64,000 nt of DNA, from positions 1,532,501-1,596,500 of the forward strand of contig JAGMUV010000002.1 in assembly GCA_020744425.1 (NCBI GenBank). Reading direction: 5' to 3'. Both the position numbers and the translations under genes were made by a program. The notes below the pieces were generated by a model. That model did not search any database. It was not told the origin of the DNA and saw only the letters and a list, made by a program, of their open reading frames with translations. The stretch is from Dactylonectria macrodidyma (lineage: Eukaryota > Ascomycota > Sordariomycetes > Hypocreales > Nectriaceae). Below, one piece after another: positions 1 to 11,300 of the stretch (its first letter is position 1; each line of letters starts with the position of its first letter).

Positions 1-1122
1 GTTCGTTCCGTGCCCTGCCCGCCCTGGAGGCTGACTCTGTCCCCTGGCGTTGTCCCCCGAATCCATCCCCTTCCCCAGAGTCCAGGGACCTGTCGGTCCT
101 ACAGCGCCGTATAACATCGTCTCCATACCGATACCTACCACACACATGCTCGTCCCGGGGGGTTTGTGACGAACAGTTCGCTCTAGCACCATGTGCAGCT
201 AATAAACTTGTGGCAGCCTGCCAGCCGGGGACATGACGGCACCGAGGTCAATGGGGATGTCGATATGCAGATGGGTACGCTACTGTAACAAAACGACCTA
301 CGAACAAGCAAGCCCGCAGTCGACCATTCCCAAAGCCTACCCATCACCCGTGGACATTCCCTGGCTGCAGGTCCTGTACACCCACTCACAGAAGGGATCT
401 ACAATGGGGCAATCAAGGGAATGCATCGAGACATGGATGTGACTTTGCTGCATGTCCCCTTCGCATGTGTTGCAACTCAACTTTGATCTCGGCTCTTCTC
501 CAGTTCATAGCTACGCACCAATTACCGCCTAGACTGCCTTTAGCCTGCTCTCCGATTCAAAGGCATGGGCTCAAAGTTACGCTCTCTTGCTGGTGGCCAT
601 GTCAGCCAGTACCTGAGCCTTCCAAGCTCTCCCGCTTGCCACGCCGCAAGCCCCCGCCACCGCTCCCGCAGCCACAGTTGGCCCAATTCGGACGAGGCGT
701 CGTCTCGCCCGCCTAGACGGATTATGATACGTAGCTTATGTTTTTGCGCCTTACAAGGCGTCCAAGGCGACGAGTCAACTAACTGCCATCCAATATCAGC
801 TACCTCACGCCTCGTCTCAAACAAACCACCCTATTCTACTTTACCGCCTCCCACCGTGCACCAGTCAGACTTGGGGTGCCTCTTCCTGAGAAAAAGACAG
901 ACACCCTTGCTACCGTGTCTCGCCATCCCGAGGCGGGCTGCGAGAACCAACAGGCCGATCCGTCGCACATCCCATCCATCCCATTGCCCCGCTTCCGCGC
1001 GCACGCAACGAGCAGGTTTCTCCCTCCCCTCGAGCGCCCAGCGTGGGGGAAGACTTATCGCCGGGCGTGGTACATTAATACGTGCGCCGAGCAGTGAGCA
1101 GAGATACCGACAAACCATTGCC
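1..1122. other. Upstream region of the first Zn2Cys6 gene
   Basis: No gene is recognised here. The frame of the downstream regulator stays open upstream of its zinc cluster from about 565, but the implied peptide is a low-complexity Ser/Pro/Arg/His mixture unlike a domain, so I treat it as promoter and leader. Nothing identifiable crosses the left window edge. Confidence 0.5.
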
Positions 1123-3054
1123 ATGGTCGGTGTGCCGCGTAGCAGTGGCTGTCAGCTCTGCAGGAAGCGCAAGGTCAAATGTGATGAGGCACGCCCGACA
1201 TGCGGGAACTGCGTCAAGTATGGCGCTGAGTGCCCAGGTTATGATCGTAGCCTCAAGTTTGTGACTGGGAAACACCAGATCCGCCAACGGGGCAAGCGAT
1301 CCGACAACAATTCCCGAAGTCTTAGCAGCAGCAGCTCCGACAGTTCCAAGTCCTTTGGCACAAGCTTGAGTTATAGGTCGAGGCCAATAGTTGTGACCCC
1401 AGCCTCTCGAAGATCCCCAGTTTCTGCGCCCCCGGTGGGCCGCGCTTTGGAACCCATGAGGGGCCATGTTCTCTATACCATGATAGAGAAATTTAGTCCC
1501 TCGGCTCCTCCAGACCTCTTCGGCCTTTTCAGCTGGTTGCAGTTCGAGCAGCTGGGCCAGCGAGCGCTCCTGGATGGCGCGATTTGCTCCTTGGCACTAC
1601 ACCTGGCTGGGAAAGAAAAGTCCAACTCGCAGCTAGTAGCTCAGAGCCGCACAGTCTATGGGAAGTCCATCGACCAACTCCAGGCAGCATTGCGTCATCC
1701 CTCAGAATGGAGAGCCTCAGAAACCCTCTTTGCTGCGATCCTGCTATGTTACTTTGAGGTAGTTCCTAATGCCTTTAGTTTCCCGATCCCCCCCAGTGGT
1801 TCATCACTGATAATCCAATCAGCTGTTTGCAGGAACCAGTTCTCCCGATACCTGGCTCCAACATGCCCACGGCATTGGCGTCTTGATGGAACAGCGCGGT
1901 CCGGCGGCTTACGCTGAGGGCTGGGATGCAGCCATGCTGTTATCCTTTCGCGGGATTCTCGTATGTTTCTTTCTAATTTCCTGGTCATCGCAAGGGTACT
2001 TTTAACAACCGCAAAAGACCCAGTGCCAGATTGACTGTCCTATATCAAGCATATATGTCCCAGGGCGTATAAGCGGTTTTTTGGTAACCCAGTGGTTACT
2101 GCAGGGAAAGCTTCCATGCAAATTTTAGCATTCAACGTTGCAATCGCCGGTAGCATTATCTCTTAGTACCTTGGTTTGCATTAAGATGGCACGATATCGC
2201 ATATCACATATACCCTTACTTCCAAGTGGATGCTGGTTATGGCAGTCCAAGCCGGGGGTTGTGGATCTTCCTCGGTCAGACCCATGACAATGGTTCTCGC
2301 AATCCCACTTTAGCGAGTAGACACTGACTGACCCCCGCCACCTTTTCAGATCATGAGTGACATGTTCTTCCCACGCGACGAGAATTGCTTCTTAGCTCGA
2401 CAAGAATGGAAACCTACGATGCGGGACAACGGGCGGTGTCTTGTACACCCTCCTGATACTCCAACGGAGCACGTCATCGTCATTGACGGCTTCTTCCAGA
2501 GGCTGGTAGAAATCCCAGCAGTGCTCAAATGGGGCTATCTAGTCCGTGAAGCGAGAAATGCGGGCATCCCAGTCGATTCCTCCCAGCTCGTCATCCTCAC
2601 ACATCTCGCTGCCGCCAATCATGCGAGCTTCAGCAGATGGTACGATGAGGAGTTTACCTCTCTTCCACACGTTCAACCCACCGAAGCCCTTCCTGCTAAC
2701 CCGACAACCTCACTATACCCGACAGTATTGGAATACGCGAACCAGTGGGCTGGTTCCATGCACCTGGGGGTCTGGGCCTCCATGCTGATCTTGCAGGAAA
2801 CGCTGGTGCAGTGTGGAACCCCGCTTCCCGGCTCCGACGCGACGAAACAGGCTCTGGTGTCCAAGATCCTCCGGTCCGTTGAGTCAGTCAGCCGGGGAAC
2901 AATGGGGCCGTACCGAGTCGGGTACTCGCTGCGGGTCGTGTACGAATTTGCAAGCGCCGAGGCTCAGGTCTGGATTGGGAGGTTGCTGGACACGTTCACC
3001 AAGAACTATGCTTCCATAGATAGGAAGACATATCCGTCACCAAGAGCAAACTAA
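1123..3054 (+). CDS. Zn(II)2Cys6 transcription factor
   Basis: Predicted nuclear DNA-binding regulator of about 492 residues. Three exons fit: 1123-1758, 1823-1960 and 2350-3054. The N-terminus holds a complete binuclear zinc cluster (C10, C13, C20, C27, C30, C37; spacing 2-6-6-2-6) with the basic stretch RKRKVK between the second and third cysteines. A Ser-rich linker follows, then a long helical region with phrases common in fungal regulators (GVLMEQRGP, SFRGILIMSDMFF), probably the fungal-specific factor domain. The ATG at 1123 is chosen because it sits nine residues before the first cysteine, as is usual for this class; the same frame is open further upstream but looks non-coding. Intron 1 is 64 bases and intron 2 is unusually long at 389. 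Target genes cannot be read from the sequence, and neighbours give no pathway hint. Confidence 0.88.
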
Positions 3055-6000
3055 GATACTTGTCTATAATGGGATATGGTAGAGAGCTCGTCGAGGAGGC
3101 GGAGTGGAAATGCCAAAGATCCATCAAGTGGTGCTTGTACATACCAAGATACCCTATGTCACTCTCGAGGTACAGTTTGCGAAAGCTTTGCTGAGCCCAT
3201 CCAGGTTCTCGAATATACCGCCATCTTAATCCTTCATAGTACTGCTCCTAAATGCATATTGGAGCTCATGTTGGACTCTCATCTTGTCTTCCACTCTACA
3301 TTATTCGAGAGTAGTGGTGGTATATTCAATCTTGCATTCGTCGTCTACCGCTAATGCCCACCTATGTAAATGATTTTTCATTGGGCTGAGCTCATGTCCA
3401 ATTTTTTCAGTTTCGCAAATTCTCTCCGCGCTACTTTGTATCACTCTCTCTTAACTGAATCTCTATTTCCGTATGATAAAGGTAGGTCGCAATGATGTTG
3501 CGAAAGAAGACTCGCGGGTTGTCAACCAAAACCGCCAGTGGAAAGATACGCATGGTATGACTCCATTGTAGACTACCCCGTAGCTTAAAGTTCCAATTTC
3601 AAACTCTTGAACTCTGTTCAAGTGAGACCCAAAACCACGGCTTTTTTTTTCTGCACTGATCGGTACTAGAAAACTCAAATAGACTTTGCGAACAAATCTT
3701 CGTGTTGGCCTCGAGCCCAAAAATACCAGTTGTGGCCCTGATGGGAAAAGTCCAAGGTTGCGTTTTAAATATGGCTTGGTTGATTATAACACTCTTTTCT
3801 GCGCATTAAAGAGTCCAATTCTTCATGCAGGCGTGTTCAATATTGGTAGACCAGTTTGTGTAGAGAGGCCTACATGATCTAGTAAGTGTATGTGATGGCA
3901 ACTCTGTGGATACGATACCCAACCCGCTCCCCGACTCCCTTTTTTCGGACTAGATTCGAGTGTGAGAAAATTCCCCCTAGTGCATTGAACCAACTAGTCA
4001 AGAACAAGCAATAAGCAGAAAGCCGGGACTGTCACCCAAGATTCGTGTTCCCAGGACTCGAGGGCTCAACTAGTAGTACGTAAGATCTTTCGTCTGGTAT
4101 TGAGTGTACAGCGATCAGCACAATTACTCGCGTATGGAATGCTCACAGCACATATGGAGGGAATTTTCCAGTGACAGGTGAATCCATTCCTTCCATCCCC
4201 AAAGTTCATAGCCTGTGAAGTGGGCTTTTCTAGCTAAGTACTTAAGTCGCGGCGGCGCATGACCAACCTGTCCTCTCTGGAGCACACAACGGTTTCCCCT
4301 CAGAGGTTTGATTTGAACTCAGCTAGTGTCTTACCGGCACCAAAATGACATCAAACACAACGCCTTGCTCGCTGATTATAGGGTAAGGTAGAGAAATCAG
4401 TGCAACCACTTCGAGCATTGCTCAATTGCTGGATCGTAAATCGAGGAAAGGACCTTGCTCGAGTTCTGTGTCGGCAAGATGGCAGGGTCACACGATACAT
4501 AAAATAGGATAGGAAGCGTGTTGCGGCTGTTCACAATCCGTTCCGTGCTCGATATGCTCAAGGTTTGGGTTGGTATGGATATGGAAATGGGATCCATGTG
4601 ACTCTTATTCTATGGTTTAAACTTAATCTCAAGGCAGACACGGGATAGTTAAAGACGCCGTTGGCATGTTGTGCTAAAACTTAATGGGACCATGTGAGCG
4701 CAAACATCAAACGACACATCACATGCTAAGGATGAGACAGTTTGAAGCTTGTGTAGCCGCCACTGTGTTTGGTTCTTGGAAGATCGACCTCTGGTTGCCC
4801 GACATTAACATGTGATCCCAAGATAGCTTCACCGTCCTGGTTGGTTTCTAAATAAGTCTATCCCAAGGTTGCCAAGTAAATCTTGTCCGTCGCGCTTCTG
4901 CTTCTAAACCCCATCGGCTAATCTGGCAGAGGTAGTCCTTCAACGCTGATGGCGGGAGCAATTCAATAAAAATATGGTGGAGATGAGCTTCACTTTGCAG
5001 GACCAGGGACAGCCTTCATGGGGTCCAAAACACATGATCGACCATCTTAGTCTGTCAGCTGGGCTACGAGATACGCCATATTTTCAATGCCCAAGCCCCA
5101 GACTGGCGAACCCGAGGGTACGAATATGTTTCGCATCCAGGATCTTTGGTCCGACGTAGGTACAGTACTATTAACTCAGCAAGATCCCCCGCCATAATCT
5201 CCATCCTCCATCCTTTTCGGGCGACTAGCTTCGGAGGACTGCCTTCTGCCGAGGAGATTCGGGGGCAATAAGGGGAACGTGTGACCGCTCTTTGACCCGT
5301 CAGCACGGCTTGGCGGCATCAATCGGCCGGTCAGGTGGAGCTCCTTGAGCTGGTGCTTGTGGGGAGCACTGGAGAGAACTTCGCAGGGCTCGCAGGTGCC
5401 ACGGCGACTTGGCGGTTGGGCAGCGTTGGCATGGATTGGCCGTGTCGGTGATGCCGTTGTGGGGCCCGTAAGCTCCGGCCCAGACCCCGGTCCAGTCCCC
5501 GGGTGCCGACCTACCGACGTCCCCACAAGTTTAATCCTGCTGCCTTATGGAATGTTGATCCGTGGCTTCTAGAGTCCTTCCTTTCCCGGGGCTGCCCAGA
5601 ACTGCCCCAGGACTACAGCCAGTAGCCAGTCCAAGCAGCATGCGCCGCTCCGTCGCAGTCATTGGCCGTCTTGGCGGCCCTGATAGGCTGGTACGAGTTG
5701 CCGTAAATTCCGACTGCGATGCGTCATCCCAATGCGGGTCGGGTTGCGCCCGGCTTACGCTGTGCAGCTTCTCACTCCACCATCAATGGCCAAGGCCCTG
5801 CACTACGTATCATGTTTACCCTATCTCGACTTGTTAGGGCGTTGGCCGCGTTGGCAGCTGCTCTGCGGTGCGGCGGGGGAGGGGGAGAAGCTGCTACGTA
5901 GGTAGGTTTATCACCCATCAGCCGCACAACGAGCGAACATTTAAGAGGGCGTCATGTCGCTCCTCAGGTCTGATGTTTTTATTCTTCCTACTCTCAATTC

Positions 6001-6234
6001 GAGGAATACAACGCAATTGAAAACAAACAATTCATCGCACCGGGTGTGTTAGAATTCAACAGTCCCTACATCAGCTCTCAAAATACCCATTGGCGATACC
6101 CATCCGCCGGCTTGAAGCTTTCTTATCTCTTGTTATTGACGACTCCAACGTCTTCCCAATCATCCAAACAAACAGGAGGGGATTGTCTACTTCCATCAAA
6201 CGACCACTACCACGATCGCGACCACATCAGCATT
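3055..6234. other. Gene-free interval, 3.2 kb
   Basis: The first half (about 3100-5000) is visibly richer in A and T than the flanks and has only short, unconvincing reading frames. From about 5200 the sequence is GC-rich again. Near 5872-5890 there is a G-rich block with AGGGG/GGGGA pentamers (stress-response-element-like), and around 5941 a TTTAA-containing stretch; both could serve the small gene starting at 6235. No transposon ends or repeats were seen. Confidence 0.5.
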
Positions 6235-6609
6235 ATGAACACCTCCAACCGTGCCTCTGCTCCAGCTCCTCTCGACTTGCATCGCGCATGTCGCACCTCC
6301 TCCTCTACTTCCGATCAAGGGAGCGCTGGCTACTTTGACTCGCCCGCTTTTGTCGACGATAAGGTACACTCCAGAGCCCCAAGACCTAGCCATGCCCATC
6401 TAACAAGGATCCAGCAACGCATGGGCTCGTACTCCAGCGACATGTCTGCCGACGACTGTGCGTTGTCGCCATCCAAGTCACCCCACACTTGGATCAAGCC
6501 AACGGCCACTGTCAATGTGTACACCACTTGCGGACGTCACACCGACCAGCTACTATTTGGCGGACCATCTCTAACAGCGCTCGCCCGCTCGATGATGGGA
6601 AAGAAGTGA
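6235..6609 (+). CDS. Small Ser-rich protein, uncharacterised
   Basis: Predicted protein of about 124 residues that I cannot assign to a named family. The N-terminal two thirds are rich in Ser, Ala, Pro and His and probably disordered. The C-terminal part is more protein-like (VNVYTTCGRHTDQLLFGG, then a short basic end, MMGKK). Support: the roughly 230 bases before the ATG, from about 6001, contain no upstream ATG and look like an A/C-rich fungal leader, and the frame stays open to a TGA. A 51-base in-frame stretch starting at the GTACAC near 6364 and ending in CTAAC...CAG could be an optional intron; its removal would keep the frame. No signal peptide or membrane segment is seen. Confidence 0.55.
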   Translation: MNTSNRASAPAPLDLHRACRTSSSTSDQGSAGYFDSPAFVDDKVHSRAPRPSHAHLTRIQQRMGSYSSDMSADDCALSPSKSPHTWIKPTATVNVYTTCGRHTDQLLFGGPSLTALARSMMGKK

Positions 6610-8386
6610 CAAGCAGCTACTGTGCCAATCGAACCTGCTCTGGATGTTTCCAATTTCACTGTTTCATATGAGATCAAACGCAATGATAATGTCCACGCGA
6701 CGTCGCTGGCCGGCAGGGGACGAGGAATTTGGTGTGCAATACGGCGTTTCCTATGGGAGGGTAACCTCGACAAATGAAATACGGCTCGGGGTTCCGGTCA
6801 GAATGATTGCTGGGTAATGACCATGTACAACACCTTTGTGTGAAATAGCTTTGATGAGTCCATGAATATGATAATGACTTCTAAATTTGGTAGCAATCGG
6901 TATGAACCGCAAAAGCTAAAAATGTGACGGTGGCCTCGCGTCGTGGAAAGCACCTGCAGTAGCGATAGCGAAAGAGTACCTAGGCTTACGTCTCGGCTTG
7001 GCCACTTCGGATCTTGGTAAGGTAGAACACGATGTCGAGGACAGGCCAGGCCAGGCCAAGAATAGCCAAGGAGAATGGCCAGGCGATGCGAAAGTCACAT
7101 GGAAAGCACGCCACGCTGATCAACTGATGCCATCAGAGTTAGGCCATGGCAAAACCTTGAGTCATCTCGGTGTGCAACTGTTGCCTGTAAGCCAAGTATT
7201 GCTCGGGAATCGGCACGTTTATGTGGGCTGTAGCTGTTGGTTGACGCTTAGCTCTAGGGTAGGTGTCTTCTTGGAAGGGCTTTCAGTACGGGAGGTCCAA
7301 TGAAGGGAATTGAAATATGGATGCCTGAAAATTCGGCCAGGGCACAAGGCACTAAGGCATTAAGACTTAGGGGGTCCCTTGGCAAGCATCCATTTGGTGG
7401 GACTGCCCCGTGACGTGTCCAGCAACCACCTTGCGTACCTTAGTTATCAGCCCTACGGGACGGAAGCTTGACTTGAGCCGCAATATTCAGGCTCTGGCTG
7501 CCGACGTGACAAAATCTGGGGAGCTGGGGGGAAGCTGTATGATGGACTTGGATGGTTCTGCAAACGCCAATTGAGAGTGCAGGCAGCGTCGGCGGGGAAG
7601 CAAAAGTACATAAAACACGTGGCCTGGCGAGGTTTGAGCTCGAAATGGGGCCAAAAACTGCGAATGGCATCGTGGACGGGTTGTTTGCACGTAAAGACGC
7701 CGTCAAAGAAATGTACTGAAGCCATGAAATGAACCTGGTTTGCGTGTTGCAAAGCGTCATGGCTTGGTGGCCGTTGTGCAGGCTGAAAAACGGTGGGCCA
7801 TGTTGCCTGGTAAAAAAAAACGCTCGGGCCACTTTGTTTTTCTTTCGCGCCATCTGCACGTGAGGCGCAACCCCCAAACTTCTGACCTGTGGCCTTCGCC
7901 GCTGAGCGCTCGCGACAAGGACGCGCAAATCCATCATCACATTGCACTCACCAAGACTGGCCGGAAAACCCGACAGGCCACCATCGCCCCGGGTCTTTAT
8001 TTGATCGGTGGCTTTTTGAAAACAATCCCGCCTGGCTTTTTTGCTGCATTTCTGTGCTGGTTCCTGCGCGTTTTGTAAGCTACAAGCTTGCGTGCGACCA
8101 GGCCGCCGCCGCCCATGCACGGTTCTTCGTGATATCGTGCACTACCCACTCAGGTCAACGGTGAGTTTCCGCTGCCAAAGTGCGCATTTATTTGCCTTGG
8201 TCTTCAAACTCTCCAATGTTATTTTTCAATTTTTGGCGTCTATTGATGCAACTTTGGATGATGCATTGCTGACGATACCTGACTGTCTGTAGACCTTGTT
8301 GAACTCCCCCAAACCCCATCAGTTCCGCCGTCACACGCCACATCCTCGACAACGACATCGCCAATCGGACTATCGCTTTCTCCAAA
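6610..8386. other. Intergenic region and YTA7 leader
   Basis: The interval holds the 3' region of the small gene and the promoter and leader of the AAA+ ATPase gene. A 226-codon minus-strand open frame (7440-8120) shows no recognisable domain and is not called as a gene. TACCTA-type hexamers occur near 6977 and 7435. Confidence 0.45.
8161..8292 (+). other. Probable 5' UTR intron of YTA7
   Basis: A GTGAGT donor at 8161 is followed, 132 bases later, by a CTGAC branch-like site and an acceptor ending in TAG at 8292. This lies 94 bases upstream of the YTA7 start codon. Splicing is inferred from consensus only. Confidence 0.45.
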
Positions 8387-11300
8387 ATGGTCAGCAAGCG
8401 AAAGAGAGTCCTAGAGGACTTCGACCCTAACAAATCGGACTCCGAGGATGAGAACTTTGATCCGACAGTGGAGAGACCGCGCAAGAGCTCCAAGAAGGCG
8501 CGGCCCTCGAGGGCTGGAAACCCAGGCCGCAAGCGATCTCACCGTTATCGAGGATCTGACATTGACGATGACGGAGACGAGCTTTCCGATAGCCAAGAGG
8601 AAGACTTCGAAGACAACTTTGACGACGACGAAGAAGACGAAGACGCACCTGTGAACGCCGCCGGCCGTCGAACCCGGAAAGCTGCCGTCAAGCATCAGAA
8701 CTACAAGGAGAGTAGCGAAGACGAACTTGAGGATGATTCCAAGAGTGACTCTGAGGCTGCCCCGGCACCTCCCAAGCAACCTACTGTTAGGAAACTTGTT
8801 AAGCTCAGAGTTCCCCCGACACCCGGAACTGTGACGCGCAGGACAACAAGGGCGCACACAGAGGATGCCGAGGAGCTAGTCGAACTATCAAACTCCGGTC
8901 GACACGCTGTAACTTCGAGAGACACAAGGAGCATGAGCATCGAGTCACAGGCGCGAAACACGCGGAGCTCTCGTGGTATGAAGAGTCTCAAAAAGCCTGA
9001 GACCATCAGCGAGGCTACGCAAGAGACCTCCTCCCGAGAGTTCAAAGACCTTGATGAACTCGATGAGTTGTCCCAGGACATCGATGTGATTAAGAAGAAG
9101 GATGAGGATGAAGTTGATGAGCTAGCGGAGCAGGAGGACGACCCAGAATCAAAGCAGAATCCGGAACAAGAACAAGACCAGGACCAGGATGAAGCGATGG
9201 AAGATGATATCGACGAGAAAGCAGCCGGTGACGATGAGCCAGTCGAGACTGTTGAGGACGATGATGACGAAGATGATGTTCCCATCACTCGCAGGACCCG
9301 AGGCGCGCGCGCAAGTATTTCCGCGCCCGCAGAAGAGGGTGAATCCGACGCTGGCCCCAGAAAATCTCGCCGCCTAACTCAAAAGGCTGGTCTCAAGAAA
9401 TCGACCCAGGAACCGAGCAGCGATTTTGATCCTGGTGATGAATCGGAAGGCGATGCATCTGCGTCGGAGAAGGGCCGCGATGTCGTTGACGAAATAGACA
9501 GCCCCACACCTCGAGGTCGACTGAACCAACGAGCACGGCCAACTAGAGGTTCTCGCCGTGGTGGCGATTCTGCAGACGAAGAACCTGATTTTGACCTCGA
9601 TGAGATGAACGAGGAAGCGCGTGAGCTTCGACAAGATTCTCGCTCGCGCCGGCGGCCTCGAAAAGAGTCTCCGATCGTCTACCAAGAAAGCACCCGTCGA
9701 TCACGGGCTCGCGTTAACTACTACATGCCTCCTCTGACTTCGGTCAACATCGAAGATGAAGAGGCTGAAGACCAGGCCCCTACGCCTGCTCGCGCACGAC
9801 GAGGGCGCGGAGGTGCTAGCCAGGGATGGGAGCGCAACCTCAACACCACGTTTGGTCCTTTCGGCGGAGGCGGTGGTGCTGGCGCCCTCCTCAACGGCCC
9901 TTGGGGCACTGGAGCCGCTGGAGGCGTCGACTCTGACAGCAGTGACGACGAAATGGTTCACCGTTCTAACGTTGCTGGAAACGTGGGCATGACCCCAACG
10001 TCTGCGGCTCCTGGTGGACTGCTTCCATTTGCTCCCGGTCTCAACGCCGACGCTGCTGGCGCCACGCCAAATGTTGGAAAAATCAAGGATCGAAAGGCTT
10101 TGGCCGACGCTGATCCGTTAGGAGTGGATATGAATGTGGACTTCAGCAAAGTTGGTGGATTGCAAGGTCACATTGATCAGCTGAAGGAGATGGTCCAGCT
10201 GCCACTGCTCTACCCTGAGCTATTCACGAGGTTCCATGTCACCCCTCCACGAGGTGTCCTGTTCCACGGCCCCCCTGGTACGGGTAAGACATTGCTCGCT
10301 CGAGCCCTGGCCAATTCAATCGGCTCGGGCGGTCGAAAGATCTCGTTCTACATGCGAAAGGGTGCTGATGCCCTGAGCAAGTGGGTTGGTGAGGCCGAGA
10401 AACAGCTTCGACTATTGTTTGAGGAGGCTAGAAGGACACAGCCCAGCATAATCTTCTTCGATGAAATCGATGGCCTTGCGCCTGTCAGATCCAGCAAGCA
10501 GGAACAGATCCATGCCTCTATCGTTTCCACATTGCTGGCCCTCATGGATGGTATGGATGGCCGTGGTCAAGTAATCGTCATTGGCGCCACCAATCGTCCG
10601 GACAACATTGACCCAGCTCTTCGTCGTCCAGGTCGGTTTGACCGAGAGTTTTACTTTCCCCTGCCTGATAGGGAGGCGCGAAAGTCAATCCTCAACATCC
10701 ACACAAAAGACTGGGGTCTCTCTGAGCCGTTCAAGGATTCTTTGGCAGAGAATACGAAGGGTTACGGTGGTGCTGACTTGCGAGCCCTCTGCACTGAGGC
10801 TGCTCTCAATTCGATTCAGCGGACTTACCCCCAGATTTACTCCTCGACGGAGAAGCTAGTGGTCAACCCTGAAAAGATCTCCGTCCATGCCACCGATTTC
10901 ATGCTGTCCATCAAGAAGCTCATCCCGTCGTCTGAGCGATCGGCAACATCCGGCGCTCGGCCGCTCCCCAAGTCTATCGAGCCGCTACTACGCGCTCAAT
11001 TCGCCCAGGCCAAGCGGGCCTTGGATGAGCTTTTACCCCGCAAGAAGAAATTGACTGCCCTGGAAGAAGCCATGTACGAACAGTTTGAAGATGACGACCA
11101 TGGGTTTGGGAGAGAGCAATTGCATCAGGAGTTTGAGCGATCTCGAGTGTTCCGCCCTCGATTTGTCATCTACGGTGTCAGCGGAATGGGTCAATCATAC
11201 CTTTCTTCTGCAATCTTGCACCATTTCGAGGGTGTCCATGTCCAGAATTTCGATCTGCCCAGCTTGTTGGCGGATGGACGGGTAAGACTGAATCCACACT

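Noticed and set aside
565..1122. In-frame upstream extension of the first Zn2Cys6 protein
   Set aside because: The 186 codons are low-complexity and unlike any N-terminus of the class; the ATG at 1123 gives the normal cluster position.
7440..8120. 226-codon minus-strand open frame
   Set aside because: No domain, no splice-consistent continuation, biased composition, and it overlies the YTA7 promoter and leader.
8701..9288. Ser-rich antisense open frame over YTA7
   Set aside because: It is the mirror image of the acidic Glu/Asp-rich coding sequence, a common shadow of GA-rich codons.
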